A stretch of 14,510 bases of DNA from an uncultured Selenomonadales bacterium. Its GTDB lineage: Bacteria; Bacillota_C; Negativicutes; Selenomonadales; Selenomonadaceae. The stretch lies in the NCBI GenBank assembly GCA_937907035.1, contig CALCTX010000117.1:1-14510 (forward strand), in the 5' to 3' direction. Under the pieces are notes generated by a model. It ran no database searches. It was given only the letters and a program-made list of their open reading frames with translations, and had not been told where the DNA came from. Positions 8,480-14,510 of the stretch are shown in pieces (the first letter of the stretch is position 1; every line of letters begins with the position of its first letter). A program made the position numbers and the translations under genes.

Positions 8480-10608
8480 TGCGCAGAATAAGAATCGGCA
8501 TTGATGTCGGTGGCACGTTTACTGATGCGGTAGCAATTGATGGCGACAGTTATGAGATCATTGCGCAAGCCAAGATTCCGACGACCCATGATGACAGTGA
8601 TGGTGTGGCCAAGGGTATAATAAAAATATTGCAGCTGGTGCTTGAGAATGCAAACGCGGATCCGTCAGAGGTTACGTTTATTGCTCACGGAACAACACAG
8701 GCAACGAATGCTCTCCTTGAGGGTGATACGGCAACTGTCGGAATAGTGGCTTTAGGCGACGGTATTATTTCGGGGCGGGTGGCTGAAGATACAAAAATTG
8801 GTGATATAGAGCTGGCACCGGGCAAATATCTTCATACCTGTCATCGTTTTATTAAAACAGCGATGGCTTCGGATGATAAAGAGTCAATAAAGGCTGCTTT
8901 TGCTGAACTTAAAAAAGAGGGAGCCACAGTTATAGCTGCTACAGAAGCATTTAGTGTTGATGATTCGGCAAATGAGGAACAAACAGTCCAATTGGCCAGA
9001 GATGAGGGATTTTATGCGACTGGCGGATATGAGGTTTCTCGTTTATACGGGCTGCGGGTTCGGACCCGGACCGCTGTTGTTAATGCCAGCCTGATCCCAA
9101 AGATGCTGGAGACGGCTGATCTTACTGAGGCGTGTGTAAAAAGTTCGGGAATTGGAGCTCCGTTGATGATAATGCGCTGTGACGGCGGGGTTATGACGGT
9201 TGATGAGGTTCGGCGCAGGCCGATTCTGACAATGCTTTCAGGATTGGCGGCCGGGGTTGCCGGAGCACTTATGTATGAGAAGATGTCTGATGGTATTTTT
9301 CTTGAAGCAGGGGGGACATCAACAGATATTTCGGTCATAAAAAATGGCCGGGTAATGGTCCGCTATGGTGAAATCGGCGGGCATAAGATGTATCTTAATT
9401 CACTTGATGTAAGAACATTAGGGGTTGCCGGGGGCAGCCTGATCAGGGTGGAAAACGGAAAAATAACTGATGTAGGTCCGCGCAGTGCGCATATTGCCGG
9501 GCTTAAATATGAGGCTTTTTCGGACCCAATGATAAACCCAAAGGTGGAGTATGTGGCTCCTTGTGCTGATGATGCGCCGGTTTATGCTGTGATAAGTGAA
9601 AATGGCAATCAGTTGGCATTGACCTTGGCTGGGGCGGCTAATGTAATTGGTTCGATTCCGGGTGGCGATTATGCGGCGGGGAATCATGCCGGGGCACTTG
9701 CGGCTTGGACGGCGTTTGGTAAAACGCTGGGACTGACGGCTGAAGAAGCGGCAAAGCAGGTAATGGATATTGCCGCTGAAAAAATCGGGGAAATAGTGAG
9801 GAGCCTTATCAAAGACTATGAGCTGGTGCCGAGCGTAGTGACACTGGCAGGAGGCGGTGGCTCCGGCGGAGTTGTAGTTCCGTATCTTGGAAAGAAAATG
9901 GGACTTGATTGGAAGTTGGTAAAAAATGCACCAATAATTTCTACAATCGGAGTTGCTCTGGCAATGGTCCGGGAGGTAGTGGAACGAACGGTAAATTCGC
10001 CGACGGAAGAAGATATCCGATTGATTCGGCGGGAGGCAAAAGAGCGCGTGCTGAAATCAGGGGCAGCCGAAGAAGCAGTGGAAATTGCAATTGAAATTGA
10101 TCAGAAAGCAAATATTTTGCGGGCGATTGCGATGGGAACTACCGAGTTGCGGGCGAAGGATATGGTAAGCCGGGAGTTGTCAGAAGCGGAGCGGAGTGTT
10201 TTGGCAGCAAAGGCAATTGGTACGGATAAAGTGAAGAGTATAGCCCGCTGCGGGAGATGGGAGGTCTATGAGGGCTGGCAGGAAAAAACTCGCTTAGGAG
10301 TACTTAAAACGAGGCAGTTCTTGGCCTGTATTATGGACCGTGACGGCGTGATACGGTTGAAAACGGTTGTCAGCGGAGTGTTATGCACGACAATCAGCAA
10401 CTTGGAAACCGAGCTCACCGAGTTCATTGATAAAAATACGGAATACGGCACTATCGGCGGTCAGCTGCCTAAATTGTATGTGTTTTTCGGGGAGCGGCAG
10501 TTGGATTTGTCAGGGCTGATTACGGTAGAACAAGTATCAGCAGTTCTTGATATGGAATTTGAAGGTTTTTTGGAAAAAGAGACGGTAATTATAGTTGCCG
10601 GAAAATGA
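8479..10608 (+). CDS. HyuA-like protein (hydantoinase/5-oxoprolinase A family, ASKHA ATPase), orphan
   Basis: About 709 residues. The N-terminus carries the HyuA-type phosphate loop IGIDVGGTFTDAV (6-18) and HGTTQATNALLEG, and the second phosphate loop GGTSTDIS is present, preceded by EA instead of the usual DM. Near residue 456 is LAGGGGSGG, where family members usually have a GGAGPLH-like segment, so this is a divergent branch. The last 200 or so residues are not familiar to me. Known members pair with HyuB to hydrolyse hydantoins or 5-oxoproline using ATP, or belong to ATP-dependent carboxylases. No HyuB partner is present. Two consecutive ATGs (8476, 8479) overlap the transporter stop. GGGAGG ends at 8472, so spacing favours 8479. 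The position between the transporter and nanK suggests action on the imported amino-sugar compound, which is inference only. Confidence 0.85.
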   Translation: MRRIRIGIDVGGTFTDAVAIDGDSYEIIAQAKIPTTHDDSDGVAKGIIKILQLVLENANADPSEVTFIAHGTTQATNALLEGDTATVGIVALGDGIISGRVAEDTKIGDIELAPGKYLHTCHRFIKTAMASDDKESIKAAFAELKKEGATVIAATEAFSVDDSANEEQTVQLARDEGFYATGGYEVSRLYGLRVRTRTAVVNASLIPKMLETADLTEACVKSSGIGAPLMIMRCDGGVMTVDEVRRRPILTMLSGLAAGVAGALMYEKMSDGIFLEAGGTSTDISVIKNGRVMVRYGEIGGHKMYLNSLDVRTLGVAGGSLIRVENGKITDVGPRSAHIAGLKYEAFSDPMINPKVEYVAPCADDAPVYAVISENGNQLALTLAGAANVIGSIPGGDYAAGNHAGALAAWTAFGKTLGLTAEEAAKQVMDIAAEKIGEIVRSLIKDYELVPSVVTLAGGGGSGGVVVPYLGKKMGLDWKLVKNAPIISTIGVALAMVREVVERTVNSPTEEDIRLIRREAKERVLKSGAAEEAVEIAIEIDQKANILRAIAMGTTELRAKDMVSRELSEAERSVLAAKAIGTDKVKSIARCGRWEVYEGWQEKTRLGVLKTRQFLACIMDRDGVIRLKTVVSGVLCTTISNLETELTEFIDKNTEYGTIGGQLPKLYVFFGERQLDLSGLITVEQVSAVLDMEFEGFLEKETVIIVAGK

Positions 10609-10624
10609 TTACGGGGTGAAAACA

Positions 10625-11518
10625 TTGCCACAGCTTGCTTGTGTTGATATTGGCGGGACAATAATTAAATATGGTGTGGCGGAAAGTTCCGGGCGTCTGC
10701 TGGAACAGGAAAAACTTGATAATCCAGTTGCTGAAAGCGGCAGTGGGAGAATGCTTTCTTTGATAATCAGCAGAATTAATGAATTGAAGGCGCGATATAA
10801 TTTGAAAGGAATCGCAGTCGCAACGGCCGGAATGGTGAATGCGGACAGTGGGGTCATAACTTTTGCTGCCGGGAATACTTTTCCCGGTTACACAGGAACC
10901 CGGGTGCGTGATATACTGACAGAGAAATGCGGTTTGCCGTGTACAGTGGAAAATGATGTAAACTGTGCCGTCATGGGCGAGTGGTGGCTTGGTGCTGGCA
11001 AAGGGGCATCGCCGCTTGTCTGTATTACAGTCGGTACGGGAATCGGCGGGGCAGTTATGATTGATGGCAAACTGCTTCGGGGAATAAACGGCTGTGCCGG
11101 AGAAATCGGATTGATGCATATAGGCAGCTCAACACTGGAGGCGCTGGCGGCAACATCAACGTTAGTCAGGGAGGCAGCGGAAAAAAGCGGGTTACATAAA
11201 GAAGATGTTGACGGAGAAATGGTTTTTGCCATGGCTCAGGCAGGAAATAAACTTATGCAGCAGCTGATACAACAGCAGATAAATTATTTAGCAGATGGTA
11301 TTGCCAATATCTGTTGCCTTATAAATCCGGAGGTTATTGTTTTGGGCGGTGGAATAATGGCTCAACGGCAATATTTACGGCCGTTGATTGATGAAGCTGT
11401 TTCCCGGCGGGTTTTGATGGTTCAGCGGGAAAAAATGCGAATAGAATTTGCCCGGTTGGGAGATACAGCCGGGATGATTGGTGCGGTATATAATTTTATA
11501 CAGCGCAATAAACGATAA
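10625..11518 (+). CDS. nanK: ROK-family sugar kinase, probable N-acetylmannosamine kinase
   Basis: About 297 residues of the ROK family. It has the N-terminal ATP phosphate loop VDIGGTIIKYG (7-17), catalytic Asp111 in VENDVNCAVMGEWWLGAGKG, the second phosphate loop VGTGIGGAV (about 136-144) and a late PEVIVLGGGI. Directly after the GEIG motif (159-162), the usual His and the CxCGxxGCxE zinc loop are absent; the text goes from GLMHIG to SSTLEALAATS. Neighbouring nanE, nagA and nagB make ManNAc the best substrate guess, giving ManNAc-6-P. Glucose, GlcNAc or another hexose cannot be excluded. The start is taken as TTG 10625 because GGGGTG lies 6 nt upstream. GTG 10616 is an alternative adding three residues. 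Confidence 0.85.
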   Translation: MPQLACVDIGGTIIKYGVAESSGRLLEQEKLDNPVAESGSGRMLSLIISRINELKARYNLKGIAVATAGMVNADSGVITFAAGNTFPGYTGTRVRDILTEKCGLPCTVENDVNCAVMGEWWLGAGKGASPLVCITVGTGIGGAVMIDGKLLRGINGCAGEIGLMHIGSSTLEALAATSTLVREAAEKSGLHKEDVDGEMVFAMAQAGNKLMQQLIQQQINYLADGIANICCLINPEVIVLGGGIMAQRQYLRPLIDEAVSRRVLMVQREKMRIEFARLGDTAGMIGAVYNFIQRNKR

Positions 11519-11535
11519 AAGGGAGGAATACTTTA

Positions 11536-12276
11536 ATGGAGATAAGAGTAAACGCAACTTATGAGGAAATGTCTGAGGCTGCATGTAATATGCTGATCAA
11601 GCAGATCAACAAAAAACCGGATGCGGTTTTGGGGCTGGCCTCCGGCAGTACACCGTTGCGGTTGTATGAAATGCTGAGTGATGCAAATAAACGCGGTCTG
11701 GTAGATTTTTCCCGGGTACGGACATTTAATCTTGATGAGTACATCGGGCTTAGTCCGGATAATGAGCAAAGTTATCATTACTTTATGACCAATAATTTTT
11801 ACAGCAAGGTTAATTTAAAGCCGGAAAATGTCTTTATTCCTAACGGAATGGCCGATGACATTGCAACGGAATGCGCCCAGTACAGTGCGGCTTTGGAAGC
11901 AGCCGGGGGAATTGATATCATGGTATTGGGTATCGGTGCCAATGCGCATATCGGCTTTAATGAACCGGGCGACAGTTTTGTTGCCGAAACTCATGTTGTT
12001 GAGCTTACTGAAACGACACGGGCCGCCAATGCCCGCTTTTTTGCCGATGAGGATGATATCCCGCATTGGGCGATCAGTATGGGGATCAGGGATATTATGT
12101 ATGCACATAATATTTTATTACTGGCGAACGGAGCCGGAAAAACTGAAGCGGTTTATAAAGCAGTATGCGGAGATATTACTCAGATGGCACCGGCTTCGGT
12201 CTTGCAGTTGCATCGAAATGTTTTGGTACTGACGGATGAAGCTGCCGCGGCTCGCTTGCCGGCAGACTTTACGTGA
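11536..12276 (+). CDS. nagB: Glucosamine-6-phosphate deaminase
   Basis: A 246-residue enzyme converting glucosamine-6-phosphate to fructose-6-phosphate and ammonia, the last step of this pathway before glycolysis. Motifs are all present: phosphate-binding GLASGSTPL (33-41), FNLDEYIGL with Asp67, GIGANAHIGFNEPG with His138 and Glu143, and the TRAANARFF segment after residue 160. The length matches the shorter Firmicutes-type enzymes, which lack the allosteric C-terminal extension of the E. coli protein. The usual Gly before the active-site His is Ala137. Asn at position 136 is the form seen in Gram-positive enzymes. GGGAGG lies 9 nt before the ATG. The gene is 17 nt after nanK and 8 nt before nagA. 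Confidence 0.96.
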   Translation: MEIRVNATYEEMSEAACNMLIKQINKKPDAVLGLASGSTPLRLYEMLSDANKRGLVDFSRVRTFNLDEYIGLSPDNEQSYHYFMTNNFYSKVNLKPENVFIPNGMADDIATECAQYSAALEAAGGIDIMVLGIGANAHIGFNEPGDSFVAETHVVELTETTRAANARFFADEDDIPHWAISMGIRDIMYAHNILLLANGAGKTEAVYKAVCGDITQMAPASVLQLHRNVLVLTDEAAAARLPADFT

Positions 12277-12284
12277 GGCGGATC

Positions 12285-13460
12285 ATGAAAGCGATAATAA
12301 ACGGCAGGGTTGTTGTTCCGGATGAAACGGGTAATTTTGTAGCCCGGGACGGGTTGGGGATGTTGTTTTCAACTAAGATTGAAAAAATAGTTCCGTCAGC
12401 AGAAATTGAAGCTCAGCTGTCAGCCTGCGAAAGTGTTATCGATGTGCAAGGCGCGTATGTTTCACCGGGCTTTATCAATGTTCATTTGCATGGTTGTGCC
12501 GGCAGCGATGTGATGGATGGTACAGTTGAAGCTTTGGAAACGATCAGTTCATTTCAGGCCAAAACCGGTGTGACCGGTATCTGTCCGACAACGATGACGA
12601 ATCCCTGGGACAATATAGTACGAGCGTTGCAAGCAGTTCGTCAGGCGAAACAAAAGGGCCTTTCCGGAGCTCGGATGATCGGCGTGCATTTAGAAGGCCC
12701 GTTTGTCAGTCGGGAATGTTGCGGAGCGCAGCCGGCAGAGGATATTATACCGGCTGATTTTTCCCGGATCCGGGACTTTGCGGATATGATCAAGATAATA
12801 ACTGTGGCCCCGGAAGAATTGACCGATGAAAGATTTATGGCACAATGTCACGAGGCCGGTATTGTTGTTTCATTGGGGCATAGCGCGGCAAGTTATGCAG
12901 TTGCGCGGCGGGCAATTGATAATGGAGGAGCAACGCATATCACACACCTTTGCAATGGGATGAAAACCTTGCATCACCGGGAACCGGGACTTATCGGTGC
13001 GGCATTGGATACGACGGTTGATTGCGAACTGATCGCTGATGATATACATATCCATCCGGCAATGCAGCGGATCATTTTTCAGGCCAAGCAGGCGGCACAT
13101 ATAATCTTGATCACTGATTCCATGCGGGCGTGTGGTCTGGGCGATGGTGTTTCAGAGCTTGGCGGGAAACAGGTTTTTGTCCATGGCCTAAGGGCAGTGC
13201 TTGAAGACGGTACTTTAGCGGGCAGTGTGTTGACACTTGACCGGGCAGTTGCCAATTTTGCCGCTAATACGGGGGCCGATATAGCTAAAGTTATTGAGTT
13301 TGTTACCAAGGTTCCGGCGGAGAATCTGGGGATCTATCAGGAAACCGGGTCTTTAGCCGTCGGGAAACAAGCCGATATAATAATTTTTAATGATGATCTG
13401 GTGATACAGAAAACCATTGTCGGCGGAGAAATAGTTTATGATAAGGAAATTGGAGGTTGA
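12285..13460 (+). CDS. nagA: N-acetylglucosamine-6-phosphate deacetylase
   Basis: About 391 residues of the amidohydrolase superfamily. It removes acetate from GlcNAc-6-P to give GlcN-6-P, linking NanE to NagB. Visible motifs: PGFINVHLHG (61-70), HLEGPF with metal ligand Glu137, SLGHS with His199, THITHLCNGM with His221 and neighbouring His218, ADDIHIHP (251-258), catalytic Asp278 in LITDSMRA, and the C-terminal GKQADIIIFNDD. The segment after HLEGPF reads CCGAQP, as in Bacillus-type enzymes with Gln rather than His. An in-frame GTG at 12273 overlaps the nagB stop, but GAGGCGG just before ATG 12285 favours the ATG. Its end overlaps the ribosome binding site of the crr gene. Confidence 0.95.
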   Translation: MKAIINGRVVVPDETGNFVARDGLGMLFSTKIEKIVPSAEIEAQLSACESVIDVQGAYVSPGFINVHLHGCAGSDVMDGTVEALETISSFQAKTGVTGICPTTMTNPWDNIVRALQAVRQAKQKGLSGARMIGVHLEGPFVSRECCGAQPAEDIIPADFSRIRDFADMIKIITVAPEELTDERFMAQCHEAGIVVSLGHSAASYAVARRAIDNGGATHITHLCNGMKTLHHREPGLIGAALDTTVDCELIADDIHIHPAMQRIIFQAKQAAHIILITDSMRACGLGDGVSELGGKQVFVHGLRAVLEDGTLAGSVLTLDRAVANFAANTGADIAKVIEFVTKVPAENLGIYQETGSLAVGKQADIIIFNDDLVIQKTIVGGEIVYDKEIGG

Positions 13461-13465
13461 TGACG

Positions 13466-13939
13466 ATGTTCGGATTTGGTAAAAAAGAAACAGTTATCAA
13501 GGTGGCAGCACCGTTTGCCGGAGAAATTTGTGATATAACAGCAGTTCCGGATGAGGTGTTTTCCGAGAAAATGCTCGGTGATGGCTTTGCAGTCATTCCT
13601 TCTGGCGGCGTATCCGAGTTGTCAGCACCATGTGATGGCAAGGTAACAATGGTTGCGGATACGGCTCATTCGGTGGTAATAACTGCCGGCGGGGCAGAAC
13701 TGCTCCTTCATATCGGTCTGGATACGGTCGAATTAGCAGGAGAAGGCTTTACTGCTCTGGTCAAAGAAGGAGAAACGGTTAAACAGGGAACGCCGTTGAT
13801 AAAGTTTGATCAGGCCGCAATAACCGGAGCGGGCAAAAATCCGATAACGATGATAACGATTTCTAATATGGATGATGTAAAATTGCAAAAGAAAAATCTC
13901 CAAAACGCCGAAGCAGTTTTGGAGATTGAAGGAAACTGA
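13466..13939 (+). CDS. crr: PTS EIIA component, glucose (Crr) type
   Basis: About 157 residues, a stand-alone phosphotransferase system EIIA of the glucose family. It has the lipoyl-like beta-sandwich signature: VAAPFAGEI (13-21), GDGFAVIP (38-45), SAPCDGKV (53-60), His68 in TAHSV and the phospho-acceptor His82 in LLLHIGLDTVEL. These correspond to His75 and His90 of E. coli Crr. Phosphate is taken from HPr and passed to an EIIB or EIIBC that is not in the window. GGAGG at 13452-13456 lies inside the nagA end. ATG 13466, 9 nt on, is preferred to TTG 13457 or ATG 13460. The last gene of the operon, its stop abuts the stop codon of the opposing gene. Confidence 0.9.
   Translation: MFGFGKKETVIKVAAPFAGEICDITAVPDEVFSEKMLGDGFAVIPSGGVSELSAPCDGKVTMVADTAHSVVITAGGAELLLHIGLDTVELAGEGFTALVKEGETVKQGTPLIKFDQAAITGAGKNPITMITISNMDDVKLQKKNLQNAEAVLEIEGN
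13895..13927 (-). terminator. Predicted terminator of the leftward gene, inside the crr 3' end
   Basis: A perfect 12-bp inverted repeat (left arm 13895-13906, right arm 13916-13927) within the crr coding sequence. Read on the - strand, the loop contains a C(TTCG)G tetraloop and the stem is followed by TTTTTC from 13896 down, the form of an intrinsic terminator. On the + strand no T run follows, so it should mainly serve the leftward gene ending at 13940. Confidence 0.7.
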
Positions 13940-14442
13940 TTATTTGTTATTGCCAAGCAGACTGTCTTTAAGGGTCGGAGCAGCCGGTGCTGCCGGTTTG
14001 TCGATTGGCTGGATATCTATGTCGAGCGCATCGCCGTTTTTGATCGGATCGGTGAGCTCGGCTTTTTTGTTGTTAATCAGGATCGTGACACGGACTTTGC
14101 TGGCAGCAGATGGCGGTGTGAAACCAACTGCCAGGAGCGCATCGCTGACCAGATTGGTCTTGCGTTCCGAACGCTCATAAGTGACGCTGCAACCTTCACT
14201 GATGATAGTGCTTGGCGAAGCCGGGCGGTCGTTGACTTTGAGCGTGATCGTAGCCGATGGGATCTTGTGTTCAGCTTTATTGAAATAAATGATATTATAG
14301 GCATCGGAATCGGAGATGTTCAAAACATCACTTAATTTTGGCTCGCCCGGAGTTATATATTCAATCCGGTCACCGTCCTGGATCGAGGCCGAGATAGTAG
14401 TCGGCTGATCGTTCAGGAGGAGATATGGCGATTGTGTATATG
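13940..14442 (-). CDS. C-terminal part of an unidentified protein with repeated beta-rich segments (possibly FtsA-like)
   Basis: The leftward frame is open from the adapter junction to the stop at 13940-13942, about 165 residues; the 5' part is missing. It can be read in frame upstream of the TTG at 14323, so that codon is not the real start. Three segments resemble each other: LLLNDQPTTI...DGDRIEY, TLKVNDRPAS...EGCSVTYE and TILINNKKAEL...NGDALDIDI. They are spaced about 53-60 residues apart and suggest tandem beta-grasp-like modules, followed by a Pro/Ala-rich tail. Long FtsA-like proteins of some Bacillota end in such modules, but I cannot confirm that here. No membrane segment or catalytic motif is visible. 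The codons nearest 14442 may already be adapter index rather than genome. Confidence 0.6.
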
Positions 14443-14474
14443 ATCTCGTATGCCGTCTTCTGCTTGAAAAAAAA
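14443..14474 (+). other. Illumina P7 adapter sequence plus A8: assembly contamination
   Basis: Positions 14443-14466 match all 24 bases of the standard Illumina index-adapter tail (ATCTCGTATGCC, then GTCTTCTGCTTG). They are followed immediately by eight A residues, the usual read-through pattern past the end of a short insert. The match is from memory of the adapter, but 24 exact bases plus poly-A leaves little room for chance. The bases just upstream do not match the rest of the adapter, so the join is artificial. Confidence 0.95.
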
Positions 14475-14510
14475 TTGGTTCCTTGCGGCGGATAGCCGGC
14501 AGCTTTTAAT
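14475..14510. other. 36 bases of uncertain linkage beyond the adapter
   Basis: Ordinary-looking sequence after the adapter. On the - strand it reads LKAAGYPPQGT in the same frame as the preceding partial gene, so it might be a nearby part of that gene. Because an artefact lies between, neither order nor distance can be trusted. Confidence 0.4.

Noticed and set aside
10589..11119. Long leftward open frame opposite nanK
   Set aside because: The rightward frame carries all the ROK motifs. The leftward product has no recognisable features and no start context.
13926..14180. Rightward open frame after crr
   Set aside because: It overlaps the leftward gene antisense, has no ribosome binding site of its own and gives low-complexity Ser/Arg/Leu protein, so it is a shadow frame.
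14443..14510. Arg-rich N-terminal segment (SSRRRHTRSYT) of the leftward protein as a real DNA-binding or export motif
   Set aside because: It is the translation of the sequencing adapter and its poly-A, not genomic sequence.

Overview
The window looks like chromosomal DNA from a Gram-positive-type bacterium of the Bacillota. Negativicutes is my best guess, at low confidence. The clues are strong AGGAGG-type ribosome binding sites, TTG/GTG starts, tightly packed co-oriented genes, moderate GC, Uup and Crr homologues, and a eukaryote-like hexokinase. No rRNA, tRNA, CRISPR array, insertion sequence or phage gene was seen.

Region 1 (1-5525, + strand): a 5'-truncated CNNM/HlyC-CorC membrane protein, a Uup-type ABC-F ATPase, a eukaryote-like hexokinase and a type II NADH dehydrogenase. 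They are separated by only 12-20 nt and probably form one transcription unit. It ends at a strong bidirectional hairpin (5489-5523). The NADH dehydrogenase is split by a frameshift near 4944-4954.

Region 2 (5543-6367): deoC runs leftward toward the same terminator. Between deoC and the next operon is an AT-rich divergent promoter region. The best predicted promoters for the two directions overlap physically and flank a small palindrome.

Region 3 (6368-13939, + strand): a compact amino-sugar operon in the order nanE, multi-TM transporter, HyuA-like ASKHA ATPase, ROK kinase (nanK), nagB, nagA, crr-type PTS EIIA. The recognisable chemistry is ManNAc to ManNAc-6-P (NanK), to GlcNAc-6-P (NanE), to GlcN-6-P (NagA), to fructose-6-P plus ammonia (NagB). 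No sialate lyase (NanA), regulator or PTS EIIBC is present in the window. The unusual part is an orphan hydantoinase/oxoprolinase-type protein and its adjacent transporter between nanE and nanK, where a lyase or sialate transporter might be expected. This is the best candidate for an undescribed function: possibly uptake and ATP-dependent opening or modification of an unusual N-acyl amino-sugar derivative.

Region 4 (13940-14510, - strand): the C-terminal part of a protein with three similar short beta-rich segments, possibly an FtsA-like protein. Its predicted terminator lies inside the 3' end of the crr coding sequence. Positions 14443-14474 are not biology: they match the Illumina P7 adapter followed by A8, so the join there is an assembly artefact and the last 36 bases are of uncertain linkage.
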